Below are positions 35,748 to 48,130 of a DNA stretch of 64,000 nt, in pieces. Below the pieces are notes generated by a model. It worked only from the letters and a program-made list of their open reading frames with translations. It did no database searches and was not told where the DNA came from. Numbering within the stretch: the stretch's first letter is position 1; every line of letters begins with the position of its first letter. Made by a program: the position numbers and the translations under genes. Source of the DNA: Avena insularis (Eukaryota > Streptophyta > Magnoliopsida > Poales > Poaceae); NCBI GenBank assembly GCA_023614405.1, contig CM042685.1:91502684-91566683 (forward strand), in the 5' to 3' direction.

Positions 35748-37373
35748 AGTCTGACCACAGCGACTTTGAGCCCGACACCGGCAAAAAGAGAAAGCTCACT
35801 ATTCAGCGTCCTCCTCCTCCTCCTCGCCTCACTCAGCGTCAACTAGAGAAAGATGCTCTTATAGGGGGTTCTGGATCTACAAGTGGACAGAAGAAGAAAG
35901 CCTCTGCTGAAAGATCCGCTATCAAGGGCAAGTCGAGTCTTAGTCCTACTGAAGAAGAAGTTCCTCCCAACTACAATACTGCTTCGGATATTAATGTGAA
36001 TCAGTGGCGGGACTTAAGGAGGCAGAATCTGTACCGCTTTCCCAACCGCACTTATCAAGGGGCTGACAAGATGTTCTGGACTGACACTCAGAAGTGCTTT
36101 TGGGATGACCTTTACAATAAGCCAACTCGTATGAAGCGGGGTTTCTTTGTTCCTCCCAAGTATCTCAATGAGGACCACTATGCTCATTACCTCTCCTCCA
36201 ATTTCGAGCATGTGGATGTGGCCCTGAAGCAGATGGATGTCTTTGCTATTGCTACTATAAAGGTCAAGCTAATACCAGATCTCGTTCACCAGTTCTTCTG
36301 CACAGCTACTTTCACACTAATGATGCTTTCACTGTCACTTGGATGACCAGCACCAAGCCGTACTCGGCTTCTTTTGATGCTTTCTGCCATGCCCTGGGTT
36401 ACCCTCCTGACAGTGTCTCTGGCTTCTGCATTAATTCTGAGAAGGCCTTCAGTGACAACCAACTTCTTTTCTGCTATCCCAGTGATCCTAGCCATCAACC
36501 TCCCAGCTTGTCAGGGATGTACTACTACTACATGGTGCTTGCTCGGTTCTTCTGCTACAATCTTGTGAGCAAGGTTGGTGATGCTGTTGATGTCTGCGGT
36601 CACCACAAGAATCTGCCGTACTACTGTGAGCCTCGCCGTCTCCGGAAGATCAATGTGTGTGACTTCATCTACTGTGAGATTTAGCGGTCCATTGAGAAGC
36701 GCATGACTCCCAATTTCTATCAGTATGTTCAACGTCTGATTGAGGCCACCGTTCCTGTAGCTCCTCTCCCAGAGGTTCGCGTGAAGATATGGAGGACTTC
36801 ACCTTACCTCGTTGGGGCTCTCATGTGGATCTCCCTCAGATGATGCTATCTGAATGCCGGACCAAGCATGCTCATGATCCTATGTCTGCTAGTGGCTCGC
36901 GCTCTCGAAGGGACCTTCCCCGTGCTCTTCCTTGCGAGAAAGGTCTTGCCCGGTTCTTCAACAGCTTGTGGGATATGTGTCGCACCTCCTATGATGTTGC
37001 CCATCGTAGTTTGGAGCTCAGTCGGGAGAACAGGAGGCAGCACAATGCTTTCTTAACAGAGCGTGGTCGACCAGTGCCAGACTTGGGCAATGCTCTTGCT
37101 CCTGTCCCTTACGTCAACTTTGAGAAGCCCCCGCTGGATGAGGACATGTTTAGGGGGTTTGATCCATCTATGTTCCCCGGATTTGCCACTTCCAGCTCCT
37201 CTCAGCGTCGCGCTACACCTCCAGGGAATGATGATGAGGATGAGGACGAGGACGAAGAGGAGGGTGACGATGAAGAAGAAGAGGAGGAAGAAGACTATAA
37301 TGATGACGATGAGGACAACTTCGCTGGCTAGATCGGTCTCTCCGCTCGTTTCTTCCTTTTTGGTCTCGATTCC

Positions 37374-37384
37374 AAAGGGGGAGA
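37374..37384 (+). other. Internal polypurine tract 2
   Basis: AAAGGGGGAGA follows the env-like stop by about 40 bp, in the context TTCCAAAGGGGGAGAAAGAG. Confidence 0.75.
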
Positions 37385-37623
37385 AAGAGTAGAGTCGCTT
37401 CTTTCTGATTTGCCTCTTGCACAAGCCCTACTTTGCTCGTTTGTCTCTCATGGGTTTGTGCTTTTATTTGCTCTATCGAACAATTTGTGTGTATGTTTGG
37501 ACAACTCTGCAGTTCCCTTATTGTACTTGGATTTCCTATCACTATGTGCTTGCTATTATGTGCTAGATCTAATCGTATCATAATAGCATATTTTGACTCT
37601 AGCTCGGTTTGTCATCGTTAACC

Positions 37624-37636
37624 AAAAAGGGGGAGA
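37624..37636 (+). other. Terminal polypurine tract
   Basis: AAAAAGGGGGAGA ends one base before the 3' LTR start at 37638. It is the functional-position plus-strand primer. Confidence 0.9.
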
Positions 37637-37637
37637 T

Positions 37638-38947
37638 TGAAAGGGCAATTAGCCCTTATCTAGTGTTTTGGTTAACTATGACATCGGAGATAGAGAATGG
37701 ACTAATGTTTCTATTAGCTTCTCTACAGGTGAGAGTCTGCAGGTTGTTGGTGATAGGTGATGGGTGACCCCCCATTCGTTTCTTTATGAAGAGCCGGTGG
37801 TGGTGTTTATTATTTTCTCTTATTTACTATTAAGTCAAATAGGAAACACCGCACTATTAAGTCTCGATGTGCTCTTTAGGGATTTATACACCAAATATAC
37901 CTCTCATCATCCACCACCACACACCCGTTCAAAGATAGAGAGAAAACAGCCTTGAAAATGAGTCAAAAAGGGTTACTGCGAAATCGGCAAAAGTGCCAGC
38001 GGCGCCGGTGCTGTCGCCGGAATTTCCGGTCGCCGCCGAAAATTCTCGGTGTATGCCGATATGGCTTACTGCATAGCCTTTCGGTTGTTCGCCGAGAATT
38101 TTGGTCGCCGCTGAAAATTCTGGCGTATGGTCCGATCGACCGGAGTTGTCGCCGGAAATTCCGAAAGCAACTTCGGTCCGGACTTTATTCGGTTCTCATG
38201 AGGAACGCCCAAACGGCTCTTTTTCCCCTTCTACTATATATACCCCTTTATTCTCCAATGAGAGGTTAGGCACTTGAGCTAACATTTCATTTCTTGAAGC
38301 TCTCTCTCTCCCCCATTGTTGAAACACAAAAGCTTGAGGATCTCCCATTCTACCCAACCAAATCCAAATCCCTTTGCTAGAAAGGAAGAGGAGGTCCCGA
38401 TATATGTTTCCACCAAGCCAAAGTTCATTCCCCCTTGAGTTCATCGAGTTATCTTATTACTCTTGGGTTTGTGGGAAACCCTAGGTGGCTAGGGTCACCC
38501 GGAGGCATTCGTCTTGTGATTTGCTCCGTGGAAAGTTTGTGAGGGTTTGGAGACTACCTTAAAGTCTACCACGAGTAAGTGAGCTATTCCTTCGTGGGAT
38601 AGGCTCGGAGAAGAAGGTGAGCCTTTGTGGCACGTGAGAAATCCTTCGTGGAACCTCACACCTCTCCAATGTGACATAGCCCCCTTCCCAAAGGTGGTGA
38701 ACACGGGAATACATCCTCATCTCCGTGTGCTTCGATTATTCCTTAACCGATCTCTTACTTGTGTTGTTTACCTTGTGATAGCCTTCGAGCTTGAAGTATC
38801 TTGTTCATCATATAGGTTGCCTCACCTAGTTTGCATTTAGGATCACTTATATTCCGCAAAGCCTAAAACTTGCAAAAGATTATAAAGAATTTTGTAGAAA
38901 CCTATTCACCCCCCCCCCCTCTCTAGGTTAACCATCTTACACTTTCA
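37638..38947 (+). mobile_element. 3' LTR of the Sirevirus-type element
   Basis: 1310 bp, TGAAAGGG...CTTTCA, matching the 5' LTR. It includes GCCGGAATTTCCGGT (38016-38030) and TATATATA (38235-38242). A C-run near 38910 is longer than in the 5' copy. Confidence 0.93.
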
Positions 38948-39586
38948 TAGTTCAACCTCGTTACCGATAAGTACTCTTTACTCGTTCCTGTGATATGTGA
39001 TCCCGTGTGATCCAGTCACATGCTTGCAAGCTAAATGGATGCAATTCCATCGAGAGGGCACAGAGTATATCTATCTGTCATATGGATGGACAAATCCCAC
39101 TCTTGACCCATGTGCCTCAACACATACTTTCCGAACACTCAGTGTCACCTTTATAACCACCCAGTTTTGAATTGGTGTTTGATGTCATCAAAGCATACAT
39201 CCAGTGATGGTGATTAACATGATCTTATGGTCAAAGGATTTAGGTTACTATGTATCTGAAAGCTTATAGCAAACAAACTATTGAAATGACTTGATCTTTA
39301 TGCTACGCTTAACTATAGGAGTGTGTCTATCACACCATTCTCCTAATGATATGATCTTGTTGTTAATAACATCTCAATGTTCATGATTAGGAAACCATGA
39401 TCATCTATCAACCAATAAGCTAGTATTACAAAGAGGCTTTACTAGGGACTCTAACAATTTTACAAATCACACAAGTACTAATGTTTCCGGTTAATACAGT
39501 TATAGCATGAATGTAATCATTTATCATAAACACAAAGATATAATAATAACTACTTTTGTAATAGCCTCTTGGGCATATCTCCAGCA
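38948..39586 (-). mobile_element. Angela-like 5' LTR, outer part
   Basis: It begins with the TAGTT target duplication and matches about 19789-20421 of the 3' LTR. On the minus strand it begins TGCTGGAGATATGCCC, where the 3' LTR has TGTTGGAG. Confidence 0.9.
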
Positions 39587-39591
39587 ATTTG

Positions 39592-41310
39592 AACTTGATA
39601 ACATTGTTTGATGCCTCTTCCGTTTAGTCAGGCTGTTGGGTCCCACATGTCTGCCTCACATTAGAAGAATTGTGTGTATGATAGACTTTTGTCCTTCCCT
39701 GTTCTGATCTTGATAGCGTTGCTCAATGCATCTGCCATTTAAACAGGCCCCTGGGTCTCGTGTCGCATCCTCACATTAGAAGAATCGTGTGCATGATGGA
39801 TTTTTTCCTTGGCTCGTGCCTCCTAGATTTGAACTTGATAACATTGCTCGATCTATCTACCATTAATCATGCTGCTAGGTCCCACATGTCATCCACTCAT
39901 TAGAGGAATCATGTGTATGATGGAATTTTTCCTTCGCTGTCGCTACCCTGTTCCGATCTTGATAGAGTTGCTAGATGCATCTACCGTTTAATCATGCAAC
40001 TGGGCCCCATGTGTCATCCTCTCATTAGTAGAAACGTGTGTATGATGGAATTTTTGCCCTCGGTCGTGCCTCCGTGTTAACTTGATAGCGTTTCTCTCTT
40101 CATCAGCCGTTTATTCAGGCTAGTGGGTCCCATATGTCAGCGTCACATTAGATGAATCGTGTGTATATGACTGAATTTTTTATTCTCTAGCTCTACCTTG
40201 TTCCTAACTAGGTAGCATTGCTCGACCAATCTGCCGTTTGGTCAAGCAGCTGGGTCCCACATGTGAGCATCTCATTTGAAGAACATGTGCATATTGAACT
40301 TTTTTCTTGCCCGCGCTCCGTGTTTTGAACTTGGCAACTTTTCTTGATGCATCAGCCGTTTATACAGGCTGCTAGGTCCCACTTGTCAGCATTTCATTCG
40401 AATAAACGTGTGCATGTTGGAAATTTTTATCGCTCGCGCCTCTGTGTTTTTAACTTGGCAACATTGCTTGATGCATTAGCCGTTTATACAGACTAGTGGG
40501 TCCCATATGTTAGCCTCACATTAGAAGAGTCGTGTGTATATGATGGAATTTTTTTCTTCTCTAGAGCTACCCTATTCCGAACTAGATAGCGTTGCTCGAT
40601 GAATCTGCAGTTTGGTCACGCTATTGGGTCCCACATGTCAACATCTCATTAGAAGAACGTGTGCATGTTGGACTTTTCTCTCGCTCGCGCCTACCTTATT
40701 CAAACTTGGCAATGTTGCTCGATTCAGCACCTATATAAGGTCTCTCTGGTGGGTCCCACATGTCAGCCTCTCCGTAAGTGAAACTTGCTATGATTGAAAT
40801 TTTTTCGGTCGCCTTCATTGTTCTGACTTTGGTCGGTAGCTGGGTCCCAGATGCAGCAACCTCTGTGCAGGAAATGTGTCTAGGCTGGGTCCCAGTTGTC
40901 GGTCTCTATTTGAAAGAAACATATGTATGTTGGACTATATTTTCGGGTTGAGTCCGCCGTTATAATCTTGGAAACATTGGTAGATGCAACATCAGTTTAT
41001 CTGGGTCCCATATGTCAGCCTTATATTCCCACATGTTAGCCTTCTTTGTGCAGGAAACGTGTCTATGTTGGGTCCCACATGTCAGTCTTCTCTATTTAGG
41101 AAACTTGTCTATGCTGAGTCCCACATGTAAGACTATCTGAATTAAACGTGTTTATGTTGGGTACCATATGTCAACCTCTATTTGAATTAAACATGTGTAT
41201 ATATTATGGACTTTTATTTCGGGCCGAGCTCGCCGTCCTGACCTTGGCAACATTGCTAGATGCAATAGCAGTTTATATGGGTCCCAGATGTCAGCCTGAG
41301 AGTACAAAAA
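39592..41310 (+). repeat. Tandem array A, ~122-bp unit with GGGTCCCACATGTCAGCCTC core
   Basis: About ten units with cores near 39638, 39750, 39870, 39993, 40115, 40240, 40362, 40486, 40613 and 40736. The consensus order is GGGTCCCACATGTCAG-CTC, CATTAGAAGAA-CGTGTG, ATG-TGGAATTTTT, GCTCGCGCCTCCGTGTT, ACTTGGCAACATTGCTCGATGCATC and GCCGTTTATACAGGCT. Units after about 40830 are shorter and more degenerate. The array is not coding. The parent element is not identified. Confidence 0.85.
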
Positions 41311-41337
41311 AGATAACTCTATTTTAACACAAATTGC

Positions 41338-41395
41338 CTAGGATTCAAACTCGAGACCTCATCAGCGGTGAACTGGGTGCCTTACCACTACGAAA
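41338..41395 (-). other. tRNA-like module (SINE-like or tRNA fossil)
   Basis: The minus strand reads CGTAGTGGTAAGG, an A-box-like motif, and AGTTTGAATCC, a B-box-like motif, 30-35 bp apart. The parts cannot fold into a full cloverleaf with a clean acceptor stem, so it is not a tRNA gene. A homologous module lies at the same relative position after array B (55495-55550). Confidence 0.5.
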
Positions 41396-42208
41396 GAAAC
41401 AGCTAATACAATAGAATCGTTAAAATTTTCTATTATAACTTTGGATTTGTATACTTAAAAATACTTTTTTGACCATTTTTATCCTGTATCAAATAATAAG
41501 GCGACGCTCCTAGCAGCTAAACTAAAAATTGTAGGTGCTCCAAAAAAACTAAAAATTGTTGAGAGAGTTTTTTTAAAAATTTTGAGAGGTGAGGGGCAAT
41601 GCCCAAAAGGCTGAATTAAAACGATTTTGGCTATTATACATGGGATTCTCTACATGGGCTATACTCCATAGGATATTCTCCATGGGATCCTTTCTCAAAT
41701 ATCCCTAGGGTGTGGTTAGCAGTCCCCTAACCCCTAAACTGCTGAATTAAAATGTTCTAGGCTAAAGAGGGGCCGAATGAGCTAGATTTATTCTCTTGGT
41801 ACATAAAAATTGCATTTTGCTCTAGCTTGGCCGGATTAAAAACAAAGACCTCAGATAGGGAGGGAAATAAATTGATAATTATTTTTGGGAGATATTTATA
41901 TAAACTCTATAGTACAAAATAAGATAGAAAAATTATCGACAGATTCGCGGTTCACATTCAGCAGCACTAGACCAATTCAACAGCATTTCATAGTGAGTGA
42001 TTCAGCAATACAGACACTGAAATACAATAGCAGTACAGAGAGAACTAGTTCTTGTTTCAGCTCTTAAAACCTTATCGCCCGATCAGTTTTCCCTTTTGTT
42101 CAAACACACTCGACCATTCGAGCATAAAAAACTAATGATCGAGTCTGCTTTGAGTACCTTCTTCTCACATAATGCATGTGTGACCCCCGATGCAAACCAA
42201 AATGCCCA
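41396..42208. repeat. Tail of the host repeat, copy 1
   Basis: It shares blocks with 55590-56010 in the same order: ACAAAGACCTCA, GATAATTCTTTT or GATAATTATTTTT, GACAGATTC, CAGCAGCACT-GACCAATTCA, CAGCATTTCA, CAATACAGACACTGAAAT. There is no coding signal. Confidence 0.65.
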
Positions 42209-45200
42209 TGTGGGACCCCGGATTTACAGTCCGAGAATCCTTGTTATGCCTGTAATTCACGTTCCCATGATCAGTGAGCCGGGACCATAATCGACGAGTA
42301 TCATTACAACATCTAGAAAGTAACGAGTACAAAACTTACATTCTTGCCATTATGGCGATTACAATTATTAATAGCGGAAGTATTCATTTACAGAGCCCAT
42401 GTCTGCCTTAACCTATAGGCGGCTGACTGGGAACACGGCCTAGCTCGCATAGATGTCAACATCTCCAGTGTTTCTCTCGATCATCTGAAAGTCTGGCCAA
42501 GTAGATAGCCAGGGACAATGCCGGCAACTTTGAATGTACTCGCAAACCACCTTAAAAGAACAATAATAAAGGATATACAATATGGCTGTGGTAGGATGGC
42601 TCCATAAGAGTTTCTTTTGTCAAACTAGTTTCTCGTGTAGATATAGCATGTCTTTATATCTTTGTTGAAAAACTTCTGTAAAACATTTGGAATCCTTTTT
42701 TAATTTTTTTTAGAAAACACTAGGATTGGGTCACCCATTTGTTTTTCCTTCCCGGTCATCTCATGACCAAACTCTTTTGCTCCATTTCTCGACCATCTCA
42801 TGGTCAAAACATTTTCAAGACCTTTGCTTTTCCGAAGTCCTTTTTGAAATCAAAACGAGCATCGCTCTATAGTAGTTTGTCCAACCTGTCCTTAACTACG
42901 GACACGGATATTCGAATATATTTACACTCTATAGAGGTTGTACACTTTACCCATATCATCCGATTACCCTGCCATGATCTACACCGATCGTGGGTCGAGT
43001 AACCGGTCAAAACTCTCTGGATGCCACCCTAGTACAGGCCCTACCCTACGAGTTGTTCCTCTCAACACCGGGACGTCGGGATCCACAGACCAACCAGAGT
43101 TCTCCCAACTCCTCCAGAGCTGACACTTTCAATGAGAGGCTCATAGTATCGCCCGACTGCCCCCGAGGGCAGTTTGCAATTCCTCTAGGTGACTGCCTTG
43201 CAGTTTACCCTTTATGTAAAGGAACCCTAGAATTCGAGGGATCTGATCCCTTATATGTAGTCGTGAGAATACCCATACCAGAGTAGAAAACTTCAAATCC
43301 AGCCCCGTCCCATTCCAGAGTAATGTGGTTGCACGGCTTAAGTTGTTATAACTAAAGTTGCAAAGAACCGGGTGCGTTTTCGCAAACATTTTTCCTCCAT
43401 CCTTTTTGCAAACCAAAACCTTTCTCATTTTTCAAACCTCTCTTGGTGTGTCAAACCTCACCAAGGTTTTTCTCATAAAACCTTTTTATAAATATTTTCT
43501 CGGGGTCTTCCCATCCTATGCTTTTTGCTTAGGCTAAAATGGGGTCTCCAAAGGGGTTATGGTGTTAAAAACACCATCTACGATACCAGGGGAAAATAGG
43601 TGTTATCAAGGGGGTTGTACTTAGCAATACTAGATGGTATTAGCTAGAGGAGCCAAGCCACTACCATATATAACTCCACATATAGTAAAACAATGCAGTT
43701 TTCGTAAATAGTAGATTAAAACATGCATACATAATAAGGTAGGACAAGGGATTATAAGCAATAAGGTGGCTTTCCTATGATCAGTAGTATGAAAATATGT
43801 CCCTGGACTTCTTCTTTGGATAACCAAGAATACCAATAATAATTTATCCTCTTCTCGTCGTCAGACAATCGAAACTATCGTCGTCAGAGGCAATACATGC
43901 AAAACAAGCAAGGGCACAATCAACACCAAGACATATAAGTATCATGGCATACAACAAACAAACAAGATATACATGTTACACTATAGTAGGGTTTGAGAAA
44001 AATGGATTTGGACAGATTTGGAAAATGCCTTAGGACAATTGGAGGAAATCCAATATGAGTTTATAGTTTAGAAACCAATTGGAAAGGGGTTTTTAGATCA
44101 AGGTCACATTAAGTATGATATCGTTTTATAAAAATGATATCAGTAGATAGGTATTGATAAAATGAAACAAACAAAAGTGGTTACACTATTTTATCAATTA
44201 CCATTGATTTATAATGAATTTCCTAGTGAATAAAACCCTCGTTTTAGGAAATAATTCACTAGAATAGTTATTGAGGTCCAAAAATGATTTCCTTGGGTCG
44301 TTAATTAGTGTTTGGTGTATTAAATCCAGGGGAGTTGGAATTATCCCAAAATAATTAGCAGAATTCCCTCAGGAAATTCCCAAAGGCGGTATTGGATGAT
44401 ATTTTCCTTTTTAACCAGATTGTTTTTATAGAATCTTTTGATGTGATTCCAAGGAAACATGTTAGGTATTTGGAATACCTTTCTGTATAAATGGGAATCA
44501 CCCTTTTTGGATTTACAGAACTACTGATATGAATTTATTAGTGAATAAACTATGTATAGAATAGTTTAATTCACAATAAATCAAATGTGGATTAAACAAG
44601 GGATTTTGGTGTTTGAGGTTTATTGGCAGACAGATTTGCAGGGATTTGCAATTAGGTCAATACCCATGTCGGTTTGACCTAGAGAAATTCTTAAAGGCAT
44701 ACACATAAAGTTTTTGTTATTTTTATTATGGGCAGAACAAGAAGAAAATGGCTAAGGGGCCAGGGTGTAATGCAAGGTATGGCCAATACCTTGCAGTACC
44801 AAACGGATTCATGTAAAATTAAAATGGAAAATTATCTGTATAAATTTATTACTAAGAAGGATACCTCTTCATATGAGATTTATGATAAATAAAATAGGCC
44901 TTATTTTGGTTATTCAAGGGTACTGTTTGTTAGAGGGAACCCTTAGGTATAGGGGAAAAATTTAGATCTAGGCATTGGTATTGTTTTCCATTTTTTGAAT
45001 AAAATTAAACCAAACAGGTATAGTTGCTGATCTAGGTTTTATTTTTAAAGGAAAAGGGAGTTGGGAAGTGTTGGGACAGATCTATAAGGGCAAAGGGACA
45101 ATGTTGCCGGGTCGGCCTGACACGACGTCTACGCGCGCGACGGGTAGCTCAGGAGCGCCCGGGGCAAAGCCCACATGGCAGCGGGAGAGGGGGAACGAAG

Positions 45201-48096
45201 GGGTATCGGGCTCCACGGTCCGGTAGATCAAGTGAGTATCAACGGCCACGGCTCGTCGTCCTCCTCGCGATAGAACACCGGCGGCAGAAACCCTAAAATG
45301 GGCAGTGGGAGGCAGGGGATCTCACCAGAGGGCTTAGGAGGGGTCGGCGATGCCACAGGGTGACGCGATGCACGCCGACGAGCTCGGGAAGGGGCGACAT
45401 AGGTGGTTTTGGCGACGGGAGCGACCTCGCGTGACGGATCCTGTACGGGGACTCTTCGTTGGTCAATGATGACGTATGTATAGGTGTTCCTGAACAAAGG
45501 GGAGAGGACAATTAGATGCAGAACGTCCAGGAAGTCTCGGCAAGCTTGCATGCAGAGAGGGAAGGCTCGGGAGAGGGGGGCCTTGCTCGATTTTTGGAAG
45601 AGGGCTGAGGCTCCTTTTTTCCTTCTCTCGGGCAACATAGAGCAGGGGAGGGGGAGAGGCGCTCTGGGGAGGGTAGGTGGGTGGTGAAGGAGCAAATGAG
45701 GCCACAGGGGAGAGCTGGGGAGGTGGTTTCTCTTATAAACCGAAGAGGGGGGTTCATGGTGGACACGGCTTATGGAGGAGCTAGGGCAAGTCCAGGGGCT
45801 TCTCATGGGTGCCATGGGCGGTGGAGAGACTGCCCTGGTGTGGATATATTTGAAAGACAAGGCATGAGGGCCACACATCTCTCCTTTAATCTCTCCAAGG
45901 GCTACAAGACAAGGGATATAGTGCCTTGCTACAGGAATTTCGACCATAGGAGGAGTGATATTGCTATGCAAGATTTTTTGACCAAGTTTGGTGAGGGTTG
46001 ATTGTGTTTAAGACAAGGTTTGGTTGATGTTGAAAAAATTGATCTACCTTGGGCTTGTGAAAGATGTTGAGTATTTTACACTAGGAAAGTTGGGGAAATG
46101 GTACTGGTAGATGAGTATGGTCAAACCATGATCATAGGAATTGTTTGGGATTTTCAAGTGATTAAAAGTCCAATTAACCTCATTTATTCAAAAAATGCAG
46201 AAATGATTTATAAGAGATAAAGTGACATTTTTACATTGGGAAAAGTGAGTTTTTGATGTGAGATGGTACTAAATACCATATGACACCTTGGGTAATTTTA
46301 TTGGGATTTATTTAGACACAGAAGTATGTTTAAGCTATTATTTATTGTTTCTGCATTTTAGAAAAAGGGAAAAAGAAATAATAAAGAACCTCAAAAATAT
46401 TTATTTTTTAGATGGAAAGATAGGATAGGATATGTAGGCATAAAACGTGTCTTGATTTGGCAAAGTGGTTTGGAGAAAAACAAAGTTGTATTTATAGAGA
46501 TGGTTTTGAGGATTTTGCAAATAAAGGACTTTAAATAGTTTTAAGATCCAAATAATTATGGGAATTACTTGGCAGGTGCTTATATCCAAGGTGGATGATG
46601 TCTATATGAATTATCTATCATAACCAACCTTGGGTATTACAAGGGAAGATGGATTTTAGAAAAGATCAAGGAATAGGGGATCTAGTGGTTTGTTATTTTC
46701 ATGTCACCTAAACATGGTTGGATTAGGGAGCTAAGAGTTCACCTTGATACAAGGGATAGATGGATAGATAGACAAAGTTATATATATGGTCATGATGCCA
46801 ATAGTTGGGCTTGGTTGTATTGGAGGTGATATAGGAGTGGTGGCAAACTTTGTTGAAAACAATGCTGCCATAGAAGGATTGTCATGATGCCTCATAAACC
46901 ATGAGGGTTTAAGAAACACAGGTCTCCAATCGAAATAAGTGAAGTGCGGGGTGATATACCATGGTTAGTAGATCATAACAATGCCAAGAGTTGGCTAAGG
47001 ATTTATGGCATGTGGATGTGAGATTCTGCCAAAGTATTATTTGGTAGTGCTAATGATGTACTACAAGATGGTGCAAGTACATTTTCACAAATTCACCTAG
47101 GTTGGAATGGGTAGAGCTCCAAAGACTAAATCTAGATAGCAATTCCAGACTTAGCAATTTTGGCAGATTTAGGGTTTTAGACTAGATTACAAGGGTAGAT
47201 GATTTTGTGGTGATGTTAGGATCCAAAATAATGATCAAGTGGATGATGTAGATTTGTTTATTGGGTAGAAATGATCCATGCTTTGATTTGGTCTTTGATG
47301 AATTGGAATACTAGTACAAATGATTATCTCGGGGTTGATCTGGTTAAGTTGATTAGGGGAAGCACTTGATTGACTTAGGATAGATTCAGCTTAGGATACT
47401 TGGTTTAATATTTGGGGATCTTAACCTTAGGGGTGATCCTAATTGATGATCTACTAGATTAGCTCACTCTAATTCCTAAGCAAACAAGGCAAACAGCAGG
47501 TCAAGGCAATTCATCAGTCAGCAGATCAAGGAAATTCAACTAATCAAACTTATCAACTACTACTAAGGTTACCAACAAGTCTGGCTTGAGGTAAGCATGG
47601 GTATTTTGAAGAGGTTGTGCTTTGAATTAAGGTAGTACCTCTTGGTATTTCTACCAAGATTATAATGAAAAGGTTTTATTAAAGTTTTTGGAAAAACCTA
47701 GAGATAAGAGTAGTTGAAGTTCTGCCTTGAAAACAAAAGGAGATTATATATAGTTCTCTTTGCAATTATATAAGGAGATTATATAAGGAGATTATATATA
47801 GTTTTTGCAAATAGGAACTAGTGAAATAGTTTGTTTTCTCGAAGTCATCTTGGCTCAAGTTTGAAATGCCAGAACATTTGAGAATATGAAGGGTGAGCCA
47901 AGACATCTCTTTTGTAAAATAGCTTTTGCCAACTAGGGTTGAGTTAAGGAGTATATCATCTAATACACAATCAGTTGCATGATCACAAGAAAACAAGTAA
48001 GCAAACATTGCAACACTTAATAGGAAAACATTTTTGTTCCCCTTGGTTTTTTCCTTTTTCACAAAAGATCAGGGTTGATGAAATTGGGATGTTACA
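42209..48096 (-). mobile_element. 3' LTR, about 5.9 kb, of the reverse Gypsy-type element
   Basis: The minus strand starts TGTAACATCCCAATTTC (48096) and ends GGGGTCCCACA (42209). It has a GC-rich island at about 45100-45850 and a TATA box there. The remaining AT-rich stretches (43430-45050 and 46000-48060) hold no domain. The segment at 42930-43290 resembles the segment near 1985-2300 of the other reverse LTR. Confidence 0.7.
45732..45740 (-). promoter_or_regulatory. TATA box in the reverse LTR
   Basis: The minus strand reads GTTTATAAG at the upstream edge of the GC-rich island, giving a plausible LTR promoter with a C/T-rich leader downstream. Confidence 0.5.
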
Positions 48097-48130
48097 GACC
48101 TTTCCCCCTTAAAATAATCTCGTCCCAACA
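48097..48130 (-). other. Polypurine tract before the reverse 3' LTR
   Basis: The minus strand reads TTTTAAGGGGGAAAGGTC directly before TGTAACATCCC. This sets the element's orientation. Confidence 0.75.

Larger units (their letters stand above)
35234..37331 (+). pseudogene. Env-like ORF of the Sirevirus-type element, broken
   Basis: No known enzymatic domain is seen. The main open frame is 35435-36346, with a basic/proline-rich part (GKKRKLTIQRPPPPPR) and then NQWRDLRRQNLYRFPNRTYQG and EDHYAHYLSSNFEHVDVALK, like plant retrotransposon accessory ORFs called env-like. A frameshift near 36300 moves to the frame ending at 36684 (TAG in YCEI-stop). A second frameshift near 36788 leads to 36789-37331, which ends in a long acidic D/E tail. 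A hydrophobic stretch encoded at about 35640-35750 could be a membrane segment, but it overlaps a candidate intron. The alternative start is ATG 35234. An envelope role in plants is unproven. Confidence 0.65.
26896..38947 (+). mobile_element. Complete Sirevirus-type Copia retrotransposon, 12.05 kb
   Basis: The termini are TGAAAGGG...CTTTCA, with target duplication TAGTT at 26891-26895 and 38948-38952. LTRs are 1320 and 1310 bp. A perfect TGGTATCAGAGC primer site, long coiled-coil-bearing gag, protease, integrase, RT, RNase H, an env-like ORF and repeated GGGGGAGA tracts fit the Sirevirus (SIRE/Maximus) lineage. Inverted CCGGAA..TTCCGG motifs in the LTR also match the palindrome-rich LTRs of that lineage. 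All coding parts carry stops or frameshifts. Confidence 0.93.
18515..39586 (-). mobile_element. Angela/BARE-like Copia retrotransposon, interrupted by a Sirevirus-type element
   Basis: Read on the minus strand, the element starts TGCTGGAGATATGCCC (39586) and ends CCCCTACA (18515). The five-base target duplication ATTTG is perfect at 18510-18514 and 39587-39591. LTRs are about 1.91 kb each; the 5' LTR is split by the insertion at 26896-38947. Gag, protease, integrase, reverse transcriptase and RNase H follow in Copia order. The LTR start resembles the TGTTGGAAATATGCCCTAGAGG start of Angela/BARE/WIS. Without the nested insert the element is about 9.0 kb. The coding region has several stops and at least three frameshifts. 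Confidence 0.93.

Noticed and set aside
35640..35750. Definite transmembrane or signal segment of the env-like protein
   Set aside because: The hydrophobic translation coincides with a T-rich tract before a consensus CAG acceptor, so it may be intron sequence.
37227..37331. Acidic low-complexity tail as a separate gene
   Set aside because: It is the C-terminal end of the env-like ORF frame and ends just before the second internal purine tract.
41338..41395. Functional tRNA gene
   Set aside because: Only A/B-box-like motifs are present; no acceptor stem pairing or clear anticodon loop could be read.
45228..45971. 247-codon minus-strand open frame
   Set aside because: It lies wholly in the GC-rich island of a long LTR, is proline/serine/arginine-rich, has no domain, and other frames there are also open. 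Composition explains it.
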